DNA from: Desulfobacteraceae bacterium
GTDB lineage: Bacteria > Desulfobacterota > Desulfobacteria > Desulfobacterales > Desulfosarcinaceae
Direction of reading: 5' to 3'
Length of the DNA: 64,000 nt
Assembly: GCA_027068085.1 (NCBI GenBank)
Contig: JAMOUQ010000053.1
Location: forward strand, 20,013 to 84,012
Positions 8,318 through 16,200 of the stretch are shown here, piece after piece. A program made the position numbers and the translations under genes. The notes beneath the pieces were generated by a model. It made no database searches and was not told where the DNA came from. It saw only the letters and a list, made by a program, of their open reading frames with translations. Numbering within the stretch: the first letter of the stretch is position 1; each line of letters opens with the position of its first letter.

Positions 8318-9328
8318 ATGCAAGCATCAGGCATAGACCGCAACCGAAGCAAGCTCAACCGGTACAGCTGGATGGGGGTTTACCTTTTGTGTCTACTGGG
8401 CATAATGCTGGCTCTCTATCTGGCAACCATCCAAATCGACTACGTGTGGCGCTGGAACATCCTGCCCAAGTATTTCTACAATCAGACTCAAATAACCATA
8501 ACCGCCAAGTCCGAAGGAACCGTGGCCTCCATAAGCACTGAAAAGGATGCCGCGGTCATCATATTGAAGACCACCGACGGCGAGACGGAAAAGTATAAGG
8601 TTCCGGGCACCGACGTCTGGGTGGCCGAAGGCGACACCATCTACCCCGGCGACACGTTGGGGGCTTATAAAGAATGGCGTGCCGGCCTCCTTACCCAGGG
8701 TCTGTATCTGACCCTTAAAGTAAGCCTTTATTCCATCATCTTCGGCATCATCATCGGGATGATCGGAGGGGTGGCCCGCATATCGACCAATCCGGCCGCC
8801 AAGTGGGCGGCCATGACCTATGTCGAGCTTATCCGCGGCTCCCCCCTGCTGGTACAGATCTTCATCTGGTACTTCGTGCTGGCAACCCTGATAAACGAGC
8901 TGCTCAAAAAGTACAGTATCCCTGAAATATCGGCTGTCTGGTACGGTATCGCCGCTCTGGCATGCTTTACCGGAGCCTATGTCACAGAGATCGTAAGAGC
9001 CGGGATCCAGTCCATTCACCGGGGCCAGATAGAAGCGGCCCGTTCCCTTGGAATGACCGGATTCCAGGCCCTGAGACATATCATCCTGCCCCAGGCCATG
9101 CGCAGAATCCTGCCGCCTCTGGCCGGCCAGTTCATCAGCCTGATCAAGGATTCCTCCCTGCTGGGGATAATCGCCGTAAGGGAGCTTACAAAAGCCACCC
9201 GCGAAGGGATAACGGCCAGCCTGCAACCTTACGAATTCTGGTTTACGTGCGCGTTGCTCTATCTTGTGCTTACTTTCACTCTTTCCATGTTCGTTCAATA
9301 TCTTGAAAGAAGGATGGCTACACAGTGA
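8318..9328 (+). CDS. Amino-acid ABC transporter permease with an extracytoplasmic insert
   Basis: 336 residues, over 100 longer than a usual GlnP/HisM permease (about 220). Residues 120-330 are the standard module with the cytoplasmic coupling loop [25 protein letters not shown]. The extra N-terminal part has a transmembrane helix at about 18-38, then residues 55-118, a hydrophilic beta-rich segment ([24 protein letters not shown]) resembling a barrel-sandwich/lipoyl-like fold, before the permease helices begin. By topology this insert should lie in the periplasm, where the loaded binding protein docks. Its stop overlaps the ATPase start by 3 bp. I infer a docking or gating role for the insert; nothing in the sequence proves it. 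Confidence 0.88.
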   Translation: MQASGIDRNRSKLNRYSWMGVYLLCLLGIMLALYLATIQIDYVWRWNILPKYFYNQTQITITAKSEGTVASISTEKDAAVIILKTTDGETEKYKVPGTDVWVAEGDTIYPGDTLGAYKEWRAGLLTQGLYLTLKVSLYSIIFGIIIGMIGGVARISTNPAAKWAAMTYVELIRGSPLLVQIFIWYFVLATLINELLKKYSIPEISAVWYGIAALACFTGAYVTEIVRAGIQSIHRGQIEAARSLGMTGFQALRHIILPQAMRRILPPLAGQFISLIKDSSLLGIIAVRELTKATREGITASLQPYEFWFTCALLYLVLTFTLSMFVQYLERRMATQ

Positions 9329-10056
9329 TTGAAGTGCGTAATGTTTACAAAACCTTTTATGTGCCCCACAGGGTAGAGGCACTGGTGGACGTTTCACTCG
9401 ATGTCGCCGCCGGCGAGGTGGTGGTGGTCATCGGCCCGTCAGGATCGGGCAAAAGCACGCTTCTAAGGTGCCTGAACCATCTTGAGACCGCCAACAAAGG
9501 CCACATCCTCATCGACGGAATCGACATCCTCGATCCCAAGACAAACATCAACAAGATCAGGGCCGAAGTGGGAATGGTATTCCAGTCGTTCAACCTGTTT
9601 CCCCACAAAACCGTCCTGGACAACATAACCCTGGCCCAGATGGTGGTCCGCAAGCGCAAGAAAGAAGAAGCCACCAGCAAGGCCATGGCCTTGCTGAAAA
9701 AAGTCGGTATAGACGACAAGGCCAACGTCTTTCCGGATCAGCTTTCCGGCGGACAGCAGCAAAGGGTCGCCATAGCCCGGGCTCTGGCGATGGATCCCAA
9801 GGTGATGCTCTTTGATGAGCCCACCTCCGCCCTCGATCCGGAAATGATCGGCGAGGTTCTGGATGTCATGAAGGCCCTGGCCAAGGAAGGTATGACCATG
9901 GTGGTGGTCACCCATGAAATGGGTTTCGCCCGCGAGGTGGCCGACCGGGTCATTTTCATGGACGCCGGCCGTATCGTGGAAGTGGGACCGCCCGAACATT
10001 TTTTCACCAACCCGACCCATGATCGAACCAAGCTGTTCCTGAGCCAGATTCTCTGA
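9325..10056 (+). CDS. Polar amino-acid ABC transporter ATP-binding protein (GlnQ/HisP type)
   Basis: 243 residues, the usual length. It has Walker [10 protein letters not shown] (about 33-41), Q-loop [10 protein letters not shown], signature LSGGQQQR, Walker [15 protein letters not shown] and the switch histidine in VVTHEMGF. It energises the permease encoded immediately upstream. The start is GTG 9325, overlapping the permease stop in a GTGA arrangement, so it is translationally coupled. A strong intrinsic terminator follows 22 bp after the stop. Confidence 0.95.
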   Translation: MIEVRNVYKTFYVPHRVEALVDVSLDVAAGEVVVVIGPSGSGKSTLLRCLNHLETANKGHILIDGIDILDPKTNINKIRAEVGMVFQSFNLFPHKTVLDNITLAQMVVRKRKKEEATSKAMALLKKVGIDDKANVFPDQLSGGQQQRVAIARALAMDPKVMLFDEPTSALDPEMIGEVLDVMKALAKEGMTMVVVTHEMGFAREVADRVIFMDAGRIVEVGPPEHFFTNPTHDRTKLFLSQIL

Positions 10057-10078
10057 AGACGTTCTAAAAAGCGTGCTG

Positions 10079-10104
10079 GGCGGCCGGTATTCCGGCCGCC
10101 TTTT
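10079..10104 (+). terminator. Rho-independent terminator of the amino-acid ABC operon
   Basis: GGCGGCCGG, loop TATT, CCGGCCGCC, then TTTT: a perfect 9-bp GC-rich stem with a T-run directly after the ATPase gene. Confidence 0.85.
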
Positions 10105-10172
10105 ATCTCTCTATATCCACCACATATTGTTGTAAAGCCTTTTTCAAAACACTCCACCTTGTGTTTTTCCTC

Positions 10173-10202
10173 TTTACAGGGCGCTATTTTACTTGATATT
10201 AA
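10173..10202 (+). promoter_or_regulatory. Candidate promoter of smc-ftsY
   Basis: TTTACA at 10173-10178, 18-bp spacer, TATTAA at 10197-10202, downstream of the previous terminator and 75 bp before the smc start. The matches are moderate. Confidence 0.35.
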
Positions 10203-10276
10203 GAACTGATTGCTTCAGACTTTTTGCCAACCAATCTTCATGAAGCGTCAAAGTCTGCCTCAGAGGCCGTTTTTGT

Positions 10277-13200
10277 ATGAAGATCAAAAAGCTGGAAATA
10301 GTGGGCTTCAAGTCCTTCCTGGAGAAGGCCAGCATCCAGTTTCCCCTGGGCATTTCGGCCGTGGTCGGTCCCAACGGTTGCGGCAAGAGCAACATCATCG
10401 ACGCCGTCCGCTGGGTGATGGGCGAGCAAAGCGTAAAGCAGCTGCGGGGCAAGAGCATGGAAGACGTGATCTTCGCCGGTGCCAGCGGCAAACCGCCCCT
10501 CAACATGGCCGAAGTCAGCCTCACCCTGATCAACGACAACGGCAGCGCTCCCGAAGAGTTCAAGGATTTCAGCGAGATCAACGTGACCCGCCGGCTGTAC
10601 CGCTCCGGCGAAAGCGTCTACATGATCAACAGGCAGCCCTGCCGCCTTAAAGACATTCACAACCTGTTCATGGGAAGCGGCATGGGGCCGCGTACCTATG
10701 CCGTCATCCAGCAGGGCAGCATCGGAGCCATAACCGAGGCCGGACCGGACCAGCGGCGGGTCTTCATCGAGGAGGCTGCCGGGGTCACCCGTTACAAGCT
10801 GCGCAAAAACGAGGCCCTGCGCAAGGTAAAGGCGACCAACCAGAACCTGCTGCGGATCAACGACATCATCCTCGAGCTGAACCGCCAGATGGCGGGGCTC
10901 AAACGCCAGGCAAAGCGGGCCGAGAGGTACCGCATGTACCAGAAGCGGATCAGGGACATCGATACCCGGCTGCTGCTGCACTACTTCGATGATTACAGCC
11001 GCCAGATCCAGGAGGATGAAAACACCATCAAGCAGCTGAGGGACACCGACCTTAGCCATGTGGCCCGGCTCAAAAAGATCGACGCGGCGGTCGAGGCCAT
11101 AAAACTTGAACAAACCCGCAAGGGGGAAGAGATCTCCCGTCACAGCGCCCTGAAATTCGAAACCCAGCGGCAGATAGACCGGAGCGAAAACGAGCTGCGC
11201 CACCTGAGAAGCGAAATCGAAAGGCTGGCCGCCGAGATCGGGGAAATGGAATCCACGGCCGAAGGCCTGGAGGGCAAGGCCGACGCCATCGTCAGCGAAG
11301 TGGCCCAGGTAAAGGAACAAAACCGGCAGCTCGAACGACAGATCAACGACGTCAAGGCCGAAATCGACAGCCGCCGCCGGCAGCACGGCCGGCTGCAGGA
11401 AAAACTGGCCCTTCTGAACCGGGAGCTTGAGGCTTCCAAGAACGAAATGATCCGCCTGGCGGCCGAAGAAGCCCGCTACAGGAATATCTACCAGACCGCC
11501 TCCAGCAACAAGGACTCTCTTTTGCGGAGGCTGAAAAAGATCGACGAAGAGGTCGTGCTTGCCAGGCAAAAGCTCGAGGCCGCCAGGGACGCGGAGGCCC
11601 GCACCAGGCAACGATGGCAGCAAGTGCAAGAAGAGCTGCAGGTGGTCAAAAACTCGATCCAGAGCCTCGAGCAACGCCTCAACGAGCAGGCCGCCCGGCT
11701 TGGAGAGCAGGTCAAAAAGGTTCAGGCCCTGGAGCTTGAACGCAACAAGCTCAAGTCGGAACTTGCCACCCTGTCCAAGATGGCGGCCAACTACGAGTGG
11801 TACAAGGACGGGGTCAAGGCGATCATGCGTGCCCGCAAAGAAGAACAGGGCCCGCTCGAAGGCGTTGTCGGCCTGCTTGCCGAAGGCCTTGAACCTGAAG
11901 AAGGATTCGAAACCGCCGTCGAAGCCGTCCTGGGCGACGCCCTCCAGTACATCGTGGTCTCCGATCACGGTGCCGCCTGCCGCGCGATAGACTTTCTCAA
12001 GCAGGAAGCGGCCGGCCGCGGCGGATTCATCCCGGCCGGAGCCTTGAAGCCTCTGGCGGACCATCAGCCGCCATCGCCCGCCGGAGGTGCCGGCCGCCTG
12101 CTGGATCATGTCAAGGTGCATCCCGAGCATGCCGCCACGGCCAAAATGCTGCTGGGACACGTATATTTTACCGAAACCCTTGAAGAGGCCCTGGAGGCCT
12201 TCGGGCAAAACGGCCGTTTCCAGACCCTGGTCACCCGCTCGGGAGAGGTTGTCACCTGTCAGGGAGTGGTAGTGGGCGGAAGCACCGAAAGCCTGGCCGG
12301 AATATTGTCCAAGAAGCAGGAGCTGAAACAGCTCCGGGCCAGGATTGAAGAACTTGACGATGAAGTCCTGGCCGCAAGGGATCTTCAGCATCAAATGGAA
12401 GAAGATGTCCGCAGCCTTGAAACCGACCTCCAGCAGACCATCGAAGAAAGAAACCGATTGGCCGACGAATCGGTCGAGCTGGAAAAAGAGGCCTTCCGGG
12501 CCGGTGAGGAAGTAAAGTCCGCCGGGCGCAACCTGGAAATCCTGGAGCTGGAGCAGGAACAGCTGATGGGCGAGGAAAGCGACCTGGATGAAGAGATCTC
12601 CAAGTACGACCTGGCCCTGAGAAAGATCGACGAGCAGATGGCTGAAGTGCGCCGCAGCTCGGAGCAGGCCACGCGCCGGATGGATGAGCTGAGCCAACGG
12701 CTGGAAGCCTTCAACCAGGGGGTCGTGGATCTCAAACTCCAATTGACGGCTTTCAATGCCAAGCTCGAAAACGGCCGCAACACCCTCAAGCGGCTGGAAG
12801 ACTTCCAGGCCGATGCCAGGCAGCGGCTTGATCAGCTCAAGAAGGAAATAGTCCGGAAAAAGGCCAGGCGTCAAAAGGCCGAGCAGCAGATCACCCAGCT
12901 CGATGAAAACCTCAAGGCCCTGTACGCCCGGCTCCAGGAGCTGGAGCAAGAGCTGGAATCCAGCCAGACCGAGTACGCAAGTATCGATCAGAAACTGAAG
13001 GAAAGCGACCAGCGGATCGCCAGCCTCAGGACCGAGCGCGACAAGACCCTGGAGCAGTTGAGACTCCTGGAGCTGACCGTGGCCGAAAAGCGGGTCAAGC
13101 GCGACAATATCGTCGCCAAGGTCCAGGAACGCTACCATTGTTCCATGGCGGCCCTGCGCGGCCGGCAGGCGGAGCAGACCGGAAAGGTGAAGATGTCGGT

Positions 13201-13852
13201 CCCGGAAATGGAAGAAGAGCTGGCTCGTTTCAGGGCCAAGATCGCCAGGATCGGGGATGTCAACCTGGGAGCCATCAAGGAGTACGAGCAGCTCAAGGAG
13301 CGCTTCGATTTCCTGACCCGCCAGCGGGACGACCTGGTAAAGGCCATCGACGATCTGCACAAGGTCATCCGCAAGATAAACCGGATTACCCAGAAAAAGT
13401 TCATGGAGACTTTCAGGCAGGTCAACGAGAAGCTCCAGGAAGTCTTTCCCCGGCTCTTCGAAGGCGGTTCGGCCCGCCTGGAGCTTACCGAGCCCGACAA
13501 CCCCCTGGAGACCGGAGTGGAGTACTTCGTTCATCCCCAGGGGAAGAAACTGACCCGCATGAGCCTGCTTTCCGGTGGGGAAAAGGCCCTGGCGGCCATC
13601 GCCTTCGTCTTTGCCATCTTTCTGATCAGGCCCGCATCGTTCTGCCTGCTGGACGAAATCGACGCCCCCCTCGATGATGCCAACGTAATCCGCTTCAACA
13701 ATCTGATGCGGATGATCGGCAAAAAATCCCAGATCATCATGATAACCCACAACAAGAAATCGATGGAGTTTGCCGAAACCCTCTTTGGTATCACCATGGA
13801 ACAGAAGGGAATCTCGAAAGTGGTTGCGGTAAACCTCCAGAGTAAGAACTGA
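10277..13852 (+). CDS. smc: Chromosome segregation protein SMC
   Basis: 1191 residues, full length for bacterial SMC. The N-terminal ATPase half has Walker A GPNGCGKSN (31-39) and the line AVRWVMGEQSVKQLRG. Two very long coiled coils flank a hinge (about 510-680). The C-terminal half has the ABC signature LLSGGEKALA (from 1097) and Walker B CLLDEIDAPLDDAN (from 1123). With ScpA/ScpB, which are not in this window, it forms the condensin-like ring that organises and segregates the nucleoid. The gene is followed after 16 bp by ftsY, a common pairing. The ribosome-binding site before ATG 10277 is weak (AGAGG with an 11-base gap). Confidence 0.98.
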   Translation: MKIKKLEIVGFKSFLEKASIQFPLGISAVVGPNGCGKSNIIDAVRWVMGEQSVKQLRGKSMEDVIFAGASGKPPLNMAEVSLTLINDNGSAPEEFKDFSEINVTRRLYRSGESVYMINRQPCRLKDIHNLFMGSGMGPRTYAVIQQGSIGAITEAGPDQRRVFIEEAAGVTRYKLRKNEALRKVKATNQNLLRINDIILELNRQMAGLKRQAKRAERYRMYQKRIRDIDTRLLLHYFDDYSRQIQEDENTIKQLRDTDLSHVARLKKIDAAVEAIKLEQTRKGEEISRHSALKFETQRQIDRSENELRHLRSEIERLAAEIGEMESTAEGLEGKADAIVSEVAQVKEQNRQLERQINDVKAEIDSRRRQHGRLQEKLALLNRELEASKNEMIRLAAEEARYRNIYQTASSNKDSLLRRLKKIDEEVVLARQKLEAARDAEARTRQRWQQVQEELQVVKNSIQSLEQRLNEQAARLGEQVKKVQALELERNKLKSELATLSKMAANYEWYKDGVKAIMRARKEEQGPLEGVVGLLAEGLEPEEGFETAVEAVLGDALQYIVVSDHGAACRAIDFLKQEAAGRGGFIPAGALKPLADHQPPSPAGGAGRLLDHVKVHPEHAATAKMLLGHVYFTETLEEALEAFGQNGRFQTLVTRSGEVVTCQGVVVGGSTESLAGILSKKQELKQLRARIEELDDEVLAARDLQHQMEEDVRSLETDLQQTIEERNRLADESVELEKEAFRAGEEVKSAGRNLEILELEQEQLMGEESDLDEEISKYDLALRKIDEQMAEVRRSSEQATRRMDELSQRLEAFNQGVVDLKLQLTAFNAKLENGRNTLKRLEDFQADARQRLDQLKKEIVRKKARRQKAEQQITQLDENLKALYARLQELEQELESSQTEYASIDQKLKESDQRIASLRTERDKTLEQLRLLELTVAEKRVKRDNIVAKVQERYHCSMAALRGRQAEQTGKVKMSVPEMEEELARFRAKIARIGDVNLGAIKEYEQLKERFDFLTRQRDDLVKAIDDLHKVIRKINRITQKKFMETFRQVNEKLQEVFPRLFEGGSARLELTEPDNPLETGVEYFVHPQGKKLTRMSLLSGGEKALAAIAFVFAIFLIRPASFCLLDEIDAPLDDANVIRFNNLMRMIGKKSQIIMITHNKKSMEFAETLFGITMEQKGISKVVAVNLQSKN

Positions 13853-13868
13853 CGGGAAATCCAGACTC

Positions 13869-14972
13869 ATGGCTTTGAACTGGTTCAAAAAGAAGAAAAA
13901 ATCGGAAAATGACGAACCTTCCGGCCCGCAAGACAGCCCCGGGTTTCAGGAAGAAGACGGCCGGGCCGATGACATTCCGGAAGAGCAAGGGCTTCCGGCC
14001 GGCGAAAGCCAGCCTCCTGAAGAACCCCGGGAGCAGGAGGAAAAAGAGCAAACCCAGGACGTCCCCCGGCAGGGACTTTTTGCCAGGCTGAAGCGGGGAC
14101 TTGCCAAAACCCGCAAGATTCTGACCAGCGATATCGACGATCTTTTCCGCGGGCGCAAGTACCTGGACGACGAAATGCTGGAGCAGCTGGAAGAGCTGCT
14201 CATAACCTCGGACATGGGGGTCCAGACCACCATGGACCTTATGGCCGCCGTGGCCAAGAAATCACGCAGAATCGACGGGGCAGAGGCCCTCAAGCAGGTC
14301 CTGAAAGAAGAGATTCTGAAGCTTTTCGGCGACCTGGAACCCCAACAACCGGATGCCGGGACAGGCCCCCGGGTGATCATGGTGGTGGGGGTAAACGGGG
14401 TCGGCAAAACAACCACCATCGGCAAGCTGGCTGCCAGGGCGACAGCCGAGGGCAAAAGTGTCCTGATTGCCGCGGCCGACACCTTCAGGGCTGCCGCCAC
14501 CGAACAACTCACCATCTGGGCCCAGCGGGCCGGAGCAGAGATAGTCAAGCACCGGGAAAACGCCGACCCGGCGGCGGTCGCTTTCGACAGCGTCCGGGCT
14601 GCCGTGGCCAGAGGAACCGATCTGGTCCTGATAGACACGGCGGGCCGGCTCCACACACGGGTCAACCTGATGGAAGAACTTAAGAAAATCAAGCGCTCGG
14701 TTGCCAAGAACCTGGAGGGCGCCCCTCATGAAATCCTGCTGGTGCTGGATGCCACCACCGGCCAGAATGCCTTGTCCCAGGCAAAGATCTTCAACGAAGC
14801 CCTGGAAATAACCGGGCTGGCGCTCACAAAACTCGACGGCACGGCCAAGGGCGGAATCGTCGTCAGCATCTGCAGCAGCCTCCGGATACCCCTGCGCTAC
14901 ATAGGCGTGGGAGAAGGAATCGACGACCTGCAGGTCTTCGATCCTGCCAGGTTCGTGGAAGCATTGTTCTGA
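13869..14972 (+). CDS. ftsY: Signal recognition particle receptor FtsY
   Basis: 367 residues. The first ~65 residues are a charged, Glu/Lys/Pro-rich A domain, then come the N helical bundle and the SRP GTPase G domain: Walker A GVNGVGKTT (174-182), DTFRAAATEQL, DTAGRLH and TKLDGTAKGG. It acts at the inner membrane, pairing with Ffh to bring ribosome-nascent chains to SecYEG. It lies 16 bp after smc in the same direction and is probably cotranscribed with it. The acidic A domain makes it peripheral rather than membrane-spanning. Confidence 0.97.
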   Translation: MALNWFKKKKKSENDEPSGPQDSPGFQEEDGRADDIPEEQGLPAGESQPPEEPREQEEKEQTQDVPRQGLFARLKRGLAKTRKILTSDIDDLFRGRKYLDDEMLEQLEELLITSDMGVQTTMDLMAAVAKKSRRIDGAEALKQVLKEEILKLFGDLEPQQPDAGTGPRVIMVVGVNGVGKTTTIGKLAARATAEGKSVLIAAADTFRAAATEQLTIWAQRAGAEIVKHRENADPAAVAFDSVRAAVARGTDLVLIDTAGRLHTRVNLMEELKKIKRSVAKNLEGAPHEILLVLDATTGQNALSQAKIFNEALEITGLALTKLDGTAKGGIVVSICSSLRIPLRYIGVGEGIDDLQVFDPARFVEALF

Positions 14973-15156
14973 ATACCCGGCCGGCAGGCGGACCGGCTGA
15001 TCGACACGGGTCGCCCGGGATGATTCTGCTGAGAATTACTGCCGGCAATCCCTTGTGCCTGGCCGGATTGGAAGGTTTGTCTGCCGCCAGATGCTTACAG
15101 TTCAGTTGTTGAAAGCCGCAGCCTGACTAAAACTATTGAAAAACGTGGTTTTTTCT

Positions 15157-15186
15157 GTTGACACAGCGTCAACAGCTGCTGTATGG
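15157..15186 (+). promoter_or_regulatory. Possible hup promoter with overlapping inverted repeat
   Basis: GTTGACACAGCGTCAAC (15157-15173) is a perfect 6-5-6 inverted repeat that contains a consensus -35 TTGACA at 15158. The only -10 at a suitable distance is the weak TATGGA (15182-15187). The overlap of repeat and -35 would suit a repressor. Confidence 0.3.
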
Positions 15187-15241
15187 AGCAGTTAAAACAA
15201 ACGGTTGGATGGCATTAACTCTTAGAAGGGGGGCAAAAACC

Positions 15242-15514
15242 ATGACGAAAGCCGAAATCGTCGAAAAAATGGCCAAGGATGCCGGCATTTCCAAGGTTGC
15301 GGCGGCCACCGCTCTGGACTCGTTCATGACCAGCGTCATCAAAGCACTGAAAAAGAAAGACGGCAAAGTCACCCTGGTAGGCTTTGGAACGTTCGCCAAA
15401 GTCCGCCGTAAAGCCAGGAAGGGCCGCAATCCGCAGACAGGCGAACCGATCAAGATCAAGGCCTGCAACGTGGTCAAGTTCCGGCCGGGCAAAAAACTCA
15501 AGGACGCCATCTAA
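15242..15514 (+). CDS. hup: HU family DNA-binding protein
   Basis: 90 residues. It begins [15 protein letters not shown], with the DNABII beta-arm core [27 protein letters not shown] and the C-terminal [14 protein letters not shown] homodimeric nucleoid protein that bends DNA without sequence preference. I choose ATG 15242, 9 bases after AAGGGGGG, because the family starts exactly here; an in-frame start at 15158 would add 28 unrelated residues and run through the likely promoter. It is monocistronic, with a strong terminator 90 bp downstream. A separate IHF-alpha-type gene lies at 31052. Confidence 0.95.
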   Translation: MTKAEIVEKMAKDAGISKVAAATALDSFMTSVIKALKKKDGKVTLVGFGTFAKVRRKARKGRNPQTGEPIKIKACNVVKFRPGKKLKDAI

Positions 15515-15605
15515 GGGTCCGGACAGAAAATTTCAATTTCCGAGGCTGGCTGCAGGAAGAATTCAGACGCAGCCGGCCGGTCAGGATAATCCGGCAGTTT
15601 CAGGA

Positions 15606-15648
15606 CAGCAGCTTTTCGGTACTGCACCGTTAAGCTGTTGTTTTTTTT
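15606..15648 (+). terminator. Rho-independent terminator of hup
   Basis: CAGCAGCTT pairs with AAGCTGTTG (one G-U), enclosing a second stem CGGT/ACCG, followed by eight T residues at 15641-15648. It ends hup transcription before the convergent acylphosphatase gene. Confidence 0.8.
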
Positions 15649-15660
15649 GCCCCGGCCGGG

Positions 15661-16149
15661 TCAGACTCTGATCTCAAACCCGGAAAACTCTCCCTTGTAC
15701 TCCTGGGGTTCGATCTGAATATCGGTGACCAACGCCAGCGGCGGTCCCTGGCGGCACCAGTCCACCAGCTGTTCGACCGCCCGGGCATCGCCTTCGAACA
15801 CTGCTTCCACCGATCCGTCCGGCAGGTTCCGCACCCAGCCCTTCACCCCGAAACGGCGGGCCGCTTTCTGGGTTTCCAGCCGGTAACAAACTCCCTGGAC
15901 CCGGCCCTTGATGACCACATGCAAACGCTTCTTGTCTTCCATGGTCCATTCACCTCCAGCCTTATCATGCCCTGCAAGCCCCAGGGCCACCCGCCACTGG
16001 TGAAGCAATCGGCGGCGATTGTCAACCACCCACTGACGCCCGTTGAGGGCAACCAGCTCTGCCAGGCGGGTGGCCAGGGCTTCTATCTGTTCATCGGTTC
16101 CCGGAATGTCCGCCGTTCCAAGCAGATCATACAAGATCTCTCTGTCCAT
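15661..16149 (-). CDS. acyP: Acylphosphatase with N-terminal extension (or internal start)
   Basis: The last 93 residues are a complete acylphosphatase: KGRVQGVCYRLETQKAARRFGVKGWVRNL contains the phosphate-binding loop Arg and the conserved Asn, and the C-terminus is GFEIRV. It hydrolyses acyl phosphates such as carbamoyl or 1,3-bisphosphoglycerate. The frame continues upstream for another 69 residues (helical, with NRRRLLHQWRVALGL) without a stop. An excellent GGAGGTGA site lies just before an internal ATG at 15942, so the standalone enzyme may begin there, whereas the 16149 start has no good site. Either two products are made from one frame or a short helical domain is fused. It ends the long minus-strand gene series that includes ligA. 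Confidence 0.75.
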   Translation of the reverse strand: MDREILYDLLGTADIPGTDEQIEALATRLAELVALNGRQWVVDNRRRLLHQWRVALGLAGHDKAGGEWTMEDKKRLHVVIKGRVQGVCYRLETQKAARRFGVKGWVRNLPDGSVEAVFEGDARAVEQLVDWCRQGPPLALVTDIQIEPQEYKGEFSGFEIRV

Positions 16150-16200
16150 GGTCTGACCCCGCCACGGCCTGATGCCGACAAAAGACCGGGAGCGCCGGGC

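Noticed and set aside
10238..13888. A 1216-codon open frame antisense to smc
   Set aside because: It is a mirror of the GC-rich smc codons: Leu/Gly/Asp/Val-rich with no recognisable domain, while the plus strand encodes an unmistakable SMC. Similar long mirror frames over pfp (4899-6854), ligA (15919-18087), glyS and the SLC13 gene are rejected for the same reason.
14973..15156. Possible small RNA between ftsY and hup
   Set aside because: Only weak inverted repeats and no promoter-terminator pair were found.
15158..15241. Longer HU start adding 28 residues
   Set aside because: The added peptide has no family match and the segment carries the likely -35; ATG 15242 has the ribosome-binding site.
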